Part shown: positions 17,845-29,147 of the stretch, in pieces
Position numbering within the stretch: position 1 is the stretch's first letter
Layout: every line of letters begins with the position of its first letter
Source of the DNA: Amyelois transitella
Taxonomy: Eukaryota; Arthropoda; Insecta; Lepidoptera; Pyralidae
Direction of reading: 5' to 3'
Length of the DNA: 64,000 nt
NCBI RefSeq assembly: GCF_032362555.1
Contig: NC_083536.1
Span: forward strand, 12,276,001-12,340,000
Translations under genes and position numbers: made by a program
The notes under the pieces: model-generated
The model's database searches: none
Told to the model about the DNA's origin: nothing
The model's input: the letters and a program-made list of their open reading frames with translations, nothing else

Positions 17845-19939
17845 GTTTTGAGAAGCGTTTCTGGCCACGCTAAACAGGGACCCATGGGGGAGGCCATATA
17901 GGATAGTTCGCAACAAAATGCGCCACGCCCCCCCCACGGCCTCCTTGGAACCGGACCTCCTCAATAAAATTGTTGAAGGCCTTTTCCCATCGGCCCAAGA
18001 ATTTGCTCCTCCGAGTATGCAGGTCCCCGAGCGGGAGTCCACCACGGCCCCAGTGCCACCGGTGACGGATGATGAGTTCGACCGGGGTATGACGCGTCTG
18101 ACAGCCTGCAAAAAGGCACCAGGCCCGGACGGTGTCCCCGGTCTGATTCTACCGGTGGTCGCAAAACACCTCGGGAGCCGCCTCAGACAATTATTCGACG
18201 ACTGTCTGTCGTCTGGGCGGTTTCCCAGGCCGTGGAAAGAGGGAAGACTCTGCTTGCTCAGAAAGGAGAGCCGACCCGAGGACTCCCCTTCGGGATGGAG
18301 GCCCCTACTGATGCTGGATGAGACTAGTAAGCTGCTGGAACGAATTGTCGCCTCCAGAATTATCCAGCATCTGGAAAATGTCGGACCAAACGTGTCGGAC
18401 CGCCAATTTGGTTTTAGAAAAGGACGGTCGACCGTTGACGCGATAGGGGCCCTCCGCGAATTCTCGGAGGACGCAATAAAAAGGAAGGGAGGAGCCGTGG
18501 GTGTCTCGTTAGACATCGCAAACGCCTTCGGCTCCCTCCCATATGAGGTAATAAAGGAGGCACTCCGATACCACGGAGTGCCTCTCTATCTGAGAAACCT
18601 CGTAGGGCACTACCTCTCTGAGAGGGTGGTGCTCTACGAGGACAGAGAAGGGAGGAAAGCCAGGGCGATGACCTGCGGTGTTCCTCAGGGGTCAGTGCTA
18701 GGACCCCTGCTTTGGAACATCGGCTTTGACTGGGCCATCCGCGGGAGCCTACTCCCCCGGATGACCGTCATCTGCTATGCGGATGACACGATGGTGGCCA
18801 TCTGGGGTGAGAAGCTGGAGAGCACCCTCAGGACAGCTGCAGTCGCAGCAGACCTGATGGTCACCCGCGTCAGGCTGCTGGGGCTCAGGGTGGCCCTCAG
18901 CAAGTGCGAGGTCATCGTCTTTGGCAAAAGGGGCTGGAAACCGCCTGAGGGAGCGTCCATTCCAATAGGTGGGGAAAGGGTCCAGGTGAAGCCGTACATT
19001 AAGTACTTGGGCATAACCATGGACCCACGCTGGGACTTCCGGGAGCACTTTAAACAACTAGCACCCCGGATAGTCGGCGCAGCATCGGCCATGGGCCGGC
19101 TGCTGCCCAATGTCGGAGGGCCTAGCGCCCGGTGCCGGAAACTATATGCGGGCGTAGCCCGGAGCATGGCACTATATGGGGCGCCAATCTGGGCAGATAA
19201 GCTCTCCAGAGCCAACGTGGCCCAGCTGCGAAGGCCACAAAGAGTGGTGGCCAACCGCATAGCTCGGGCCTACGTAACGGTGGCTTGGGCGGCGGCATGC
19301 GTATTGGCCGGCACCCCACCATGGGACATGGACGCAAAAATTCAGGCGGAGGTTTATTGGGAGCGGGCGAGAAGACGAGCTCTCGGGGAAAGGCCCGCCC
19401 CAAGAGAAGTGAGAGGGGCCCGTCAGTTGGCCGTAGACAGGTTGAAAGAGCGGTGGCGAGATGAGCTAGAAAACTCCCAGTATGGTATACGTACCATCGG
19501 GGCGCTCCTCCCATCGCTCGAAGAATGGATGGATAGAAAGTACGGCCAACTGACGTACAGAATGACGCAGGTGATGACCGGACACGGGTGCTTCGGTCAT
19601 TACCTGCATACAATAGGCAGAGAGCCAAGCCCGGTCTGCCACGAGTGTGGGGAGCCGGACGACACGGCTCAACACACCCTGGCAGAATGTGAGATGTGGG
19701 CCACAGAAAGGGTGGCCCTAGCAGTGGCCCTGGGCGACCGCGATCTCTCGCTGCACTGCATCGTCAGTAAGATGCTGGGCAGCGAGAGATGCTGGGACGC
19801 GATGTCCTGCTTCTGCGAGACGGTAATGTCGCAGAAGGAGACCGCTGAGAGGGAGCGTGAAGCGAGAGCTGAAGCGCTCCCATGCCGGCGAGGACGAAGA
19901 GGCAGACGGCGGGCGCAATACGCCCGCCGTTTACCCTAA
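17845..19939 (+). pseudogene. SART-II ORF2 remnant: reverse transcriptase and C-terminal zinc region
   Basis: ORF2 coding resumes after the deletion with FLATLNRDPWGRPYRIVRNK and stays open through 19939; the first methionine is at 17918. RT blocks: ACKKAPGPDGVPGL, GRLCLLRKESRPEDSPSGWR, VGVSLDIANAFGSLPYEVIK (first Asp), CGVPQGSVLGPLLWN, VICYADDTMVAIWG (catalytic YADD, about residue 288 from 17918). After the thumb comes the R1-type Cys/His region (CHECGEPDDTAQHTLAEC) and a basic tail (RRGRRGRRRAQYARRLP). The RT frame itself is intact over 673 residues, but no endonuclease is present. The protein differs clearly from SART-I, so this is a separate family. Confidence 0.9.
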
Positions 19940-20149
19940 TCGCGCCGTAAGGCGAAACCGGGGGGCGTCGTGGTAGAATGCTTGCGATCCCACGGCGCCC
20001 CCAACAACGGCTGGTGCGGAAACGCCGTAGGAGGTTTTAGTGGGTAGTCTGGGCCGATTAGCGACCCGGGAGTCCCACACTCCAGGGGAGATCCCCTTCC
20101 CCTGGGTCGCCTGTAAATGGGTTTCCTCCTACGAGAACAAAAAAAAAAA
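19940..20149 (+). promoter_or_regulatory. SART-II 3' UTR
   Basis: Contains GGTTTTAGTGGGT (20033-20045), shared with SART-I although most of the surrounding sequence differs, a GC-rich region with inverted repeats (CCAGGGG ... CCCCTGG near 20080-20106), and an 11-A tail. Probably the RT recognition region. Confidence 0.6.
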
Positions 20150-20166
20150 GGTTAGGTTAGGTTAGG
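20150..20166 (+). repeat. TTAGG array between convergent elements
   Basis: GG plus three TTAGG units between the SART-II poly(A) on the plus strand and the TRAS-C poly(A) on the minus strand (20167-20187 as T). Confidence 0.95.
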
Positions 20167-23100
20167 TTTTTTTTTTTTTTTTTTTTTATACTAGCACCCT
20201 TGAAACAGTACTTCAAGGCCTATGCCTACTTTGAGTCTTTTCCATGCCAGTTCTCGCATTTTTGCCTCTCGTACTTTCATACTCATACCATATTGTCCTT
20301 GCACACTTCATCTTTTGCACTGTCTACGGGTGGGAAGCCCGTCTATCAAATTAACTAATTTTGTTTTCGTTTTCCTTCTCTCTTTTTTGCTCATGGGAAA
20401 TAATTCAACAAGTTTCTTTATTTATTAGATACTTACATTTATACTACAGTTTTTTCCTTATACATACATTTTTTAATTTCTATTTAGACATATAACTATA
20501 TATTATATACTTATGTGCTTATGGTGTTTCACCGTATACACCTATATTATACTAATACAATATTATTTTATACGGCGGACACCACAGTTTTATTACTAAC
20601 ATTCTTCTTATTAACTACATTTACAATATATTCACTAAACTGTAAGAAATTTTTTCTGTTTTTATTTCTAATAATTCCTGCTAGGTTTTCCAGGTTTATT
20701 TTGCAGCCTATCTTATGCTCTAACTCTATTCTTTGCCGACCAAAGACCGGGCATTCCGTGAGTAGGTGGGGGACCGTTTCGTTAACTCCCGGATCGCACT
20801 CGCATTCCGGGCTATTTCGGCATTTAAATTTGTACAAGTAATCCGCAAAGCCGCCATGTCCGGTCAGTATTTGCGTTATCGGGCCGCTTAAGTTTATCTG
20901 TCGAACGACTTTGTAAGCGTCGGATGCCACAGGGAAGAAGATCTTTGTAGTACCGGCGGTCTCGCCCAACCTGTATCTGTCGTCCCATACGCCAAGGGAC
21001 CTCTTACGGAGTGTTCCCTTGACATATGAGACAGGACAGAGGTCGTAATCCGCTTTCCTTTTGGTGTTTACAGCGGCTTCCTTGGCCAGCTGATCGGCCC
21101 TCTCGTTTCCCTCCAGCCCCGCGTGTGCCTTGATCCAGAAAAGCTTTAACGACTTATTCTGGCGGGTGATTGCTTTCAGGTTCTCCTTTGTTTCTACTGC
21201 TAAAGGATGAAGGGAAACGGGGCTTGTTACCGTTTGTAACGCTGCCATGGAGTCGCTGTAGACTCCAAAAGTATTTGCGTTATACTTTTTGACTCTCCTC
21301 GTGGCCTCACATATCGCCAAGAGCTCAGCCTGATAGACCGTGCAATACGACGACAGACAAAACTTGACGGACCTGGTCTCCGCCTCGCCTCTCCATATGG
21401 AGATCGCTGCGCCGACCCCCCCGTCAATCTTGCTGCCGTCTGTGTAGATTCTGACATCAAAATTGATGTTAGCCTCCACCTGTTGTCGGTCTGCCAGGCC
21501 GGTAAAACCCAAGTCGATACGCTCGGCCGGATGAGGAGCGTCAAGGGCAGATGCCATTCGCTCGATCTCCCAGTCCCCCAACTCCGGCTGCCGCGCACCC
21601 CTCTTGATCTCGTACAACGAAGCAGCTTCGCGTATACGGAGATCGAGGGGGAGCAGACCGGCCAATACCAGTGCTGAGTTAAGAGAGACCGTGCGATAAG
21701 CTCTGCATATCTTTTGAGCGAAGCCGCGCTGCACCGCGTCCAGCTGTTTGCGGACACCGATCTTCTCCGCTGCGGCACCCCACACGCTCGCGGCATACAA
21801 CACGACCGGTTCCACGGCGGCGTTGTAGATCACCCGCACAATCTCTGGGTTTAAACCCCAATTTGTTTTTGCCGCCTTGGCCAGTTTCCTGTATATGCCT
21901 GTGGCTTTTTTGCAGGCGCTTGCCACATGTGCATTAAATGTTAGTTTGGAGTCGATGGTGACCCCCAGCAGCTTGATCTGGCTTACTGGCTGAATGGCAG
22001 CCCCGCCCATGCTGAGGCGCGGAGCGTCGTATTTAAGCTTGCGCGTAATAACTAAAACATTAGTTTTGTGTGCTGCGAATTGGAGCTTGTTACGGGCGCC
22101 CCACGCCTCAACATGGTCGAGAATACCGTTCGCCTCCATTTCTATATCCAGGGCTGTGGCTCCATCGAATACCAGCACCACGTCATCGGCAAACGCCTGG
22201 CAGTGGACATTCATTTCGGACAGGGTTTTTAGCAGCGGGTCCAACAGCAGATTCCAAAGGATTGGGCCAGCGATGGATCCTTGTACGCAGCCCTTTGTCG
22301 TGCTTGTCTCACTCTCTGCCCCTCCATATTTTATACGGACCCTCCTGTGGTGAAGGTAGTGGTCCATCACTCCTCTTATATTGTCTGGGCACCCCTCCTC
22401 CGCCAGTCTGAGTCTTATGGCCGGCCACCAGGCGTTATCGAAGGCTCCCTCTATGTCCAGTGAAACCATAGTCACTATCCTCTTTTGGTTTATCTTCCTT
22501 TTGATGTGTTGCATAAGGGCATAGAGGGAGTCCTCGGTACTCCGTTGGGTCATAAAGCCATATTGATTGGGACTCATCCTTGGAAGGAGGCAGTGCTTCA
22601 ACCGCGCTACCAGCATTTTCTCATATATTTTTCCGAGGATGGGAAGAAGTCCAATTGGTCTAAAGGATTTGGGTGACTTATAATTGTCCTTTCCAGGTTT
22701 TTTCAGGACAATGATTGTGGCCTTCTTCCATTGCTTTGGGAAGCATTTCAGGGCTAGACATCTGTTCAGCAGTTCCAGATATAAGTCTGGGTCCTCCTGG
22801 ACGAATCTGATACAGATGTCAGCCGTAAAGCCATCCTCTCCCGGAGCCTTCTTTGGGTTGAATGATCCAGCGGCAGCCTCTAGCTCAGCCTGTGTGAACG
22901 ATGGGTCGCATTTTGTATTATGTTTTCCATCATTCAGTTTCGCCGCTTTTTCCCTCATTTCTCTTTGGTACTGGCTGTCGCTGTCCTCTTTATCCTCGGG
23001 ATAGAATGTCTCAGCAAGATATCTTGCTGATTCATCCATGTTTAGAGGATTACCTTCTCTCTCCAGTGGGCTGTCTTCTTCCCTTTTGGAAGTCCTCTTT

Positions 23101-23842
23101 ATAACTCTGTAAATCCCATCCCAGACACTCTCCCTCTCCTGTTTAGTACAGAAATTTTTCCAGCTTTGAGTCTGGGCCTTCACCACCTCACTCTCATATC
23201 TTTCTTTCTCTTTCAGGTACTCGTCAACCACGGCCGCTCTCCGGACTGGTGCTGCGTTTCGGATTCGGCGTCTTAACCTTACCACAACGGTTTTCCTCTC
23301 AGCGAGTTCTTTAGTCCACCACGGTACGGTGAGTTTCTCATTTTCCTTTTTCTTCGGGATAGACTGGTTGCATGCATCTGCTATTACTTTGTTTATTTTG
23401 TCTACAACTGTTTCTATCTCTGCTATATTTTTTATTTTTGATATTTCCTTTTTAGTTAAGTTGTTTTCCTGTTTCAACATTTTTATTTCCTCAGTAAATT
23501 TTTTCCAATCAGCCTTCCTTGTGTTGTATTTTCGCGTGGTTCGTTTAATAATTATACCTCTAGATTTTTTCAGGTTTACTTCGAAGATAATGCCGTTGTG
23601 GTCCGAGCTAACCAGATCCTCAGCCACTCTCCAATCCTCGGTCAATCCCAGCACTCCGGTCGAGCAAGCCGTAATGTCGACGAAACTCCTGAGTCTTGTG
23701 CCACCCCTGATGGTGTCGAAAGTTGGCACATCACCATTGTTGAGTATATGAAGGCCCATCTCATGGAGCGCGCTGGCCACCTCCTCACCTCTGTGGTCCA
23801 CTTCCTGGCTTCCCCACCATGTGCTCTTCGCATTGAAGTCGC
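20167..23842 (-). mobile_element. TRAS-like LINE C, 5'-truncated
   Basis: Minus-strand LINE of the TRAS kind bounded by TTAGG on both sides. Its 3' end is 21 A followed by CCTAACC. Its 5' end is truncated inside the endonuclease (just before DFNAKSTWWGSQEVDHRG) and sits against CCTAACC. It is the same family as element B (28535-43351); the ORF2 proteins align along their length with scattered differences. Confidence 0.92.
20568..23842 (-). pseudogene. TRAS-C ORF2: endonuclease end, reverse transcriptase, RNase H, zinc region
   Basis: The open frame (1077 residues from the first Met at 23801, open a little further to the truncation) carries the endonuclease C-terminus (DFNAKSTWWGS; SSDHNGIIFEV), then RT (NPKKAPGEDGFTADICIRF, GLLPILGKIYEKML, MVSLDIEGAFDNAWWPAIRL, KGCVQGSIAGPILWN, CQAFADDVVLVF with FADD at about residue 537). 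RNase H follows (RIYTDGSKIDGG, QAELLAICEATR, VYSDSMAALQ, WIKAHAGLEGNERADQLAKE, about residues 780-910). It ends in a Cys/His segment (CRNSPECECDPGVNETVPHL) and a lysine-rich tail. No frame is broken after the truncation. RNase H removes the RNA strand during cDNA synthesis. Confidence 0.92.
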
Positions 23843-23864
23843 GGTTAGGTTAGGTTAGGTTAGG
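23843..23864 (+). repeat. TTAGG array
   Basis: GG and four TTAGG units between the truncated 5' end of TRAS-C and the poly(A) end of TRAS-A. Confidence 0.95.
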
Positions 23865-25366
23865 TTTTTTTTTGTTTTTTAAGTTTTCCCCCGGGTGTTA
23901 CACCACACCCAGGGGAGTTTATTTCCAATATTCTCTATCGTAGACAGAGCCATTTTTAAGCACATTTGTTTACATAGTATATGAAAACTTAAGCTATACT
24001 ATCGGGCGCTCGAATTATTTGCCAATAAATATGTAACATATTCACAGTGTACTTCCCTTCGCAGCAAAAATATGCTTCCTTTCTCACCATACAATATCAC
24101 TTTTTTTTGTTTAATATAAAAATCATTAGTCGTAAACTTATAGCCATTGAAAATAAAATTATTAATTATTAGATCACAAAATTAGTTTAATTATCTTGAA
24201 TAGCGTTCAGACCGTTACAAAACACCTATTTACCTCCCTTTTAGCGCTTGAAAATATAATTAACGCCTTTGTATCTCTACTGTACCGCTTAAGGAGTCCG
24301 TTGATGCTTATTTACCCCTCTTGTATCGCTAAGAGATCCTGTTACCGCTATAATAACTTTCTTATAGCACTAATTGTACCTCTTAGCCAATTACCATAAC
24401 TCTTGTATACCGTCATTATACAACCTTAAGTAATATAAAAATTGTGCCCAATTCGGGGGTAAAGTAGGGTTAGAGCGCGCTCTAACACTAATTTGTTACA
24501 CCCATAAACCACTTTAGAATCTAGTTAGCGCTTTTATAGACTTATTATAAATCTTACTTTAGCGCCTAATTGTTACTTGGGTTGTTACTTGGGTTAGTAC
24601 TACTCTTATAGTCTGCTTCTTTACACTAAAAAGTTTATAATTAAATTTTTGATACATATTAATTTTTGTTTTCTAAATTAACAATTTGTCCTAATTTTAT
24701 TTTAGCTAAACGATTCCAACAAGTTATTGTTGGATCGCGCAGAGCAGTAAAAGTTTCTTGCTTTTTATACATTCTGTTTCTTTATTTCTTTGTTTCTTAC
24801 TAAGTCAAATCGTATTGCCTACTTTGTCTACTGATAATCTTCCAATACTGGAAATATAAATTTACCAACAAGCATGATTTGCTATACATATCAATATTTA
24901 TGTGCATCAATTAATGATTTGTCTTTTGTTTTTTAAAATTGTATACATTCCTATTAAAATTAAAGTGTTCTTAAAAAGTCAACTTATTTTAAAATATTAT
25001 TATCACAGCCAAGTCGGTTATCCTCGTCATTACACTAACATACCTATTTTCTATTTACGTCTAATCTTTTCTGTTAATTGTTGTTAAACTTTATTGCTAT
25101 ATAACTAAAATAATAGTGACACATTTTAAAAAAAGCATAAGAAAATAAGCATATATACAAGCTACGTGTGTCTTCGCTCCAACGGATAATTATTATCTGT
25201 TGGTACGGAGCCACCCATGTGCGCTTGTTGCGTGCTGAATTTCGCTTCAGGTTTCACCAACGTGACGTAACATGCCCAGGATTATTGCTATATTTAATAA
25301 TGCAATATTATCAAACTATCAATATTGGACAGCCACGACACGCCGGTAAATCCGCGAACTCAACGC
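23865..25366 (-). other. TRAS-A 3' UTR, AT-rich, with terminal hairpin
   Basis: About 1.5 kb without a coding frame. Near the 3' end a hairpin (CCCCCGGGTG loop CACCCAGGGG, about 23888-23915) parallels the perfect hairpin of the fragments at 11371-11398 and 15115-15142. Further up, short blocks with CGCTTA and TACCGCT recur around 24230-24420. Otherwise I see nothing in it. Confidence 0.6.
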
Positions 25367-26755
25367 TCACGCGTATGCTATCCTGGATCTGGCGAGAGCC
25401 TCCCACCTCTGCCTGACCTGACACGCGGAGCTAAAAGCATTGTGATTGCTCACCGCGTTTCCGTCCGCGCGGCAGTTCAGGCATGATGGGACGGCTCCCG
25501 CCATCCAGCCCTGGCACACCGCCCTCTGATGCTCTCCGCCGCAGTGGCAACACCTCTCCACCTTCTCTTTGCAGTGGCGCCTGCCGTGACCGTAGCCCAG
25601 GCACATCGAGCATTGGACCAGGGGAGAATAATCCTCCACCTGGATCCGCTGCATGTCGATGCGCACTGAGCCGGTCCCGACCAGCGCGCGCCACAGCTTT
25701 GGGGGGACACTGATTACGGTGTGCTCCAGTAGAGGGTTTCTTGCCTTCTTTCTAAACTTAATTTCAATGGTTTTGTCCTCTTCCTTGAGATCGTTAAATA
25801 TTTTACCATTTTGCCCCGTTAATTTTGATATTATTTGCTCATTTGTGTGTTTTAATACATTTTTAAGGATGAGTAATGGGTTCTTGTTTTCTACTATTTT
25901 TACTTGCAAGTTATTTATTTTTTCTATTCTATTTTTGAGTTTCTGTCTGCCTTCCTTTGTCTCACAGCTTATGATTACCTTTCTGTCACGCGTTTTCCTC
26001 ACCCTTTCAATCTTCACCCAATCTCCGCCCTCACCTGCCACTTCTCTTATCCGTTCCATAACCACGTCACCCGTGTCCATTCCTGTCTTGTCGTCGACAA
26101 TAACGGAATGGAGGGTGACGGGCTTATCCCGAGAAGAGGCTGCAATCTGTGCGTATGTTTGCGGGTTTTTTATTGCAGGTAAGTTGTCTTGAGTCCGGTG
26201 GTCCATCAGTTTTTTAATTTCCTGTATATCCTTGGAGTTCTCCTCGAGCCTCTCCATCAGGGGCTTCAGGAAGTCCTTCAGGTCAATGTTACTTGTCGCC
26301 TCCTGAGGGATGGGGGAGGTCTGTGTTCGCACACTAGGACGTTGACCCGGCGTGAGACTTTTCAGTTCTTGATATATTCCCAGGTCGCACGCCAGGTCAT
26401 CCACCTCTCCTAACTTGCTCTGGATGGAGTCCTTTGTAGCTCTCTTGAGCCTTAGCGCGTGCTCAAACTCGTCCTTTATGTCGTTAAGGAGGCTTCGGAT
26501 GCGACCACAAAGTTCATCCCTATCGTCATCCGTCAATATTTTCTGGCGTTCTCCCTCTTTAAGGTAGGGTGTATTTGGAAGATATTGCAAGTATCTTTCC
26601 CTTCTTCTTGTGTTGGGAGTGGCCCACTCTTCCTCTGGTGGTAATCTAGCGGAGGAATCTATTGGGGAGTCGCTAGGCAATTCAGTGGGCGATGTGTTAT
26701 TGTCGCAGTAATTCAGTGGCTTTTTAAAAGTCACCGACCTGGGTGTTCGTATCAT
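25367..26755 (-). CDS. TRAS-A ORF1 protein (Gag-like, CCHC knuckles)
   Basis: Intact 462-residue frame. The N-terminal part is polar (RRERYLQYLPNTPYL, then a helical stretch DELCGRIRSLLNDIKDEFEH). A middle coiled-coil-like segment (LKPLMERLEENSKDIQEIKK) follows, then an R1/TRAS ORF1 domain (VTLHSVIVDDKTGMDTGDVV; WVKIERVRKTRDRKVIISCE; HTVISVPPKLWRALVGTGSV). Three Cys/His knuckles end it (CSMCLGYGHGRRHC, CCHCGGEHQRAVC, CLNCRADGNAVSNHNAFSSAC, from about residue 380). The family binds RNA and, in TRAS, directs the particle to telomeres. In B, ORF2 overlaps the end of ORF1; here the stop is followed directly by noncoding DNA. The start is the first methionine after the 5' UTR. Confidence 0.88.
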   Translation of the reverse strand: MIRTPRSVTFKKPLNYCDNNTSPTELPSDSPIDSSARLPPEEEWATPNTRRRERYLQYLPNTPYLKEGERQKILTDDDRDELCGRIRSLLNDIKDEFEHALRLKRATKDSIQSKLGEVDDLACDLGIYQELKSLTPGQRPSVRTQTSPIPQEATSNIDLKDFLKPLMERLEENSKDIQEIKKLMDHRTQDNLPAIKNPQTYAQIAASSRDKPVTLHSVIVDDKTGMDTGDVVMERIREVAGEGGDWVKIERVRKTRDRKVIISCETKEGRQKLKNRIEKINNLQVKIVENKNPLLILKNVLKHTNEQIISKLTGQNGKIFNDLKEEDKTIEIKFRKKARNPLLEHTVISVPPKLWRALVGTGSVRIDMQRIQVEDYSPLVQCSMCLGYGHGRRHCKEKVERCCHCGGEHQRAVCQGWMAGAVPSCLNCRADGNAVSNHNAFSSACQVRQRWEALARSRIAYA

Positions 26756-28527
26756 TTTAATATGTTAAAAGTAAATTTGTAAAAGTTGTATATAGAATTT
26801 GTAAAGTAGAGAATAAAGCTAAAAGTTGTCGAGTACCAGTCAACGTCAATACTGCAGCCCTGTATATGGGGGCTACAATATGTATATGTGTAATAAATAA
26901 AGTAAAATATAAAATAAAATAAAACACTTAAGCTAATGCGATTTAAATACTTAACTAATAGGTGCCGCCGCAATTTATGCAAGTCAACTTAGTCAATAAT
27001 GCAGCCCTATAGTTTTGTTAATTGTCTATTATTATTTTGCCAATTGTCTATTTGTCTAATTATTATGCCTATTTCTTATCCTAGATTTTATTTGCTATTT
27101 TTGTAGCATAATAAATTATGTACTAAACCATATACCACCCAATAATATGCTAAAAGTTAAGATTTAATTTTCTTGTTAGGCTCTGTCTAACCCGCAAAGG
27201 TCCCATGCAATTCAATGCACTCCGATATCAACAAACGCCGAGACAATAGCATTCCACAGCGAGCCGAGAACAATAGGCTGGCGGAATGCCGTCCACTACG
27301 TCACTAGGAGGCGTGACCTGCGGAGCGGTCGACGGCCGCACCCGACCTAGAAAAATTTTTAAATAGCAAATAATTAATTAATATATTATATAATTCTGGT
27401 TAATAAAGTGGTGTTATAATAGCTTAGTACAATACTACAATACAAAACAAATACAAATCAAATTTATCATATAAGTACACTTGTCAGGCTCTGCCTACCC
27501 CGCAGCGAGCTCCCGCAACAACACAATACAAGATCACGACCTTGACATTCCACGGCGCCGAGAAACAGTAGGCTCGTTCGATGCCGTGTTACGTCACAAG
27601 GAGGGCGTGACCCACCTGCCGAGCGGACGGAATAACCTGTTACAAACTTGTTTTTGCGGTTTAGGCCTATTTCGATTTTGTACAGTTTGTCAATTTATTT
27701 AAAAACTATAGGCCTCCCAGTTTTCACAATTTGGAATAATTTAGATGATTTATTGTTCTTTCGATATTTAACAAATTTGCAACAATCAATAGTCTCTTAA
27801 CGCAAACACAAACGGTTTTTTCTTTGTTTCCTTTTTTTTGTCAACTGTAAATTTCGTTTTCGACGCCAGCCCTTGTCCCGATCCCAATGATTCTTGGAAG
27901 GTAAGGTCCTCCACCAGTCCCTCACAGGTTGGCGTATGCAGCTCCTCACCCCAATCCGCCGATTCGCCGAAAAACGCCCCCAAACGTCCGATTTCATCGC
28001 CCACTCCACTTCCCGGCTTCCGTATCCTGGCTTCCCGATGTGACCGGAGCCTGGTGATTACTTCAGTCGATTCTTTATCTGTCGGCCTATTTTACTTTCC
28101 GATCTCAGCTTTATGGTGCAACGGTTTACCGAGCTGTTTGCCAGGGAAGAGATTGGTGTCTCGGGGGCTCGAACGAAGGGTCTCGCTGTGGCGGCGTCCT
28201 CGGCCTCAGGAATCTGGGACTCTGTCCAGGGAAGGTCACCGTCACTGCCCACCTTTCTGCAATTCTCGTTCGCGAAGTCACCGATATAAAACGAAAGTTT
28301 TGGCCGACGAAACGCGAGGAGGCGTCTAGCCCGCAACTTTATTTTGATGTATTTTGTTTATTTTTCGTCCGATTTTGAAAATTTTTTCACAGTTCGTTTA
28401 GTCACTTCAGCGCGATTCCAATAATATATCACAGTTGTGTAACTTTGTCAAAAACGATTTATTAGTTGTTTTCGAGCGCGGAGCGGTTAGAATTCGTGAC
28501 GCTCGGTACAGCGGCCAGAGCGCAACT
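26756..28527 (-). promoter_or_regulatory. TRAS-A 5' UTR with repeated ~150-bp blocks
   Basis: Two related blocks, about 27174-27335 and 27481-27635 (307 bases apart), share GGCTCTGyCTAaCCCGCA, a GCATTCC/GGAATGC inverted pair, and CGTCACnAGGAGGsCGTGACC. A third relative is in element B at 41148-41325. Two further motifs (GCAGCCCTGTATATGGG near 26853 and GCAGCCCTATAGTTT near 27000) recur in B near 40874 and 41000. The distal part (27780-28527) matches B at 42600-43350. The TGACGTA core looks like a CREB/ATF-type site, so the blocks may be promoter modules. Confidence 0.65.
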
Positions 28528-28534
28528 GGTTAGG
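28528..28534 (+). repeat. Single TTAGG unit between TRAS-A and TRAS-B
   Basis: GGTTAGG separates the 5' terminus of A from the poly(A) (28544-28535 on the minus strand) of B: two TRAS-like elements head to tail with one repeat between them. Confidence 0.9.
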
Positions 28535-28661
28535 TTTTTTTTTTCCAGTTCTATCATTTATACCTCTCGCACTTTCATACTCATCCCATTTCCTTGCACA
28601 CTTCTTCTTTTGCTCTGTCTACGGGTGGGACGCCCGTCTATCAATTTTCTAATACTTATGT
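28535..28661 (-). other. TRAS-B 3' UTR, terminal piece
   Basis: Resembles the TRAS-C 3' UTR (20220-20370): both contain TACGGGTGGG(a/c)(a/c)GCCCGTCTATCAA and ACTTTCATACTCAT. It holds a short hairpin (GGGTGGGACGCCC) at about 28623. The remaining part of this UTR is at 34963-35191. Confidence 0.75.
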
Positions 28662-29039
28662 TGTTTCGTATTTAATCTGTGGTTGGATACTTCCTTTTTG
28701 AATGTTGAGGGCGCCACCGGACTAATGTGTGGTAGAAAGTACCAGTTTTAGCCACCGAGAGAAAAAGTGGCGCTAGAGTAGTCTGCTTCAAGCGCGCTCG
28801 CAATCACCATCGAAACTTTTAATAAATTTTGTTTTAAGTGATTTTGGACAGAGTTGTGTGTGTGGTATATCTTCAATTACCCGGAGGCCTCCGTGAGGAA
28901 CTGGGAAATCTGCCGTGCAGAGGAAAGGTGAGTCGTACTCAAATTTCATTGGGGATTTGTCCAACCCGGGCAACCACATTACATACCTACCTACTCTAAT
29001 TTATCTCCTTTATTAAATACAGTCCATTGTTATCCCACA
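28662..29039 (+). repeat. BEL/Pao 5' LTR
   Basis: 378 bp, TG...CA ends. It would carry promoter and poly(A) signals; AATAAA-type motifs are visible around 28820 and 29010. Confidence 0.95.
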
Positions 29040-29147
29040 TTTCTGGTTCTTCGAGCCAAGATTAATCTTATTTTGAGACATACTTTTGCTTTTTGTGGAC
29101 TAAGTGTACATACGTAATTTGCCGGCAAGCCGGCAAGTGTTATCAAC

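Larger units (their letters stand above)
15868..20149 (+). mobile_element. SART-II LINE with an internal deletion
   Basis: Runs from GGGGTGCTACGG after TTAGG repeats to 11 A (20139-20149) followed by GGTTAGGTTAGGTTAGG. An internal deletion at about 17836-17862 joins the middle of ORF1 to the ORF2 linker just before RT, removing the ORF1 CCHC region and the endonuclease. The 5' end with ribozyme, the RT and the 3' UTR are kept, the same pattern as SART-I copy 1. Confidence 0.9.
23865..28527 (-). mobile_element. TRAS-like LINE A with ORF1 but no ORF2
   Basis: Minus-strand element with a long 5' UTR (28527-26756), ORF1 (26755-25367), and about 1.5 kb of AT-rich sequence ending in an A-rich tail (23880-23865) and CCTAACC. 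Its 5' terminus (AGTTGCGCTCTGGCCGCTG) matches that of element B (43349 leftwards). No RT or endonuclease sequence lies between ORF1 and the 3' end, so ORF2 (about 3.5 kb in B) is missing. It is either an internal-deletion derivative or a non-autonomous form. Confidence 0.85.

Noticed and set aside
26865..26995. Solo LTR or second BEL copy near TRAS-A ORF1
   Set aside because: No match to either BEL or Gypsy LTR; the sequence recurs in the TRAS-B 5' UTR and is explained as TRAS 5' UTR.
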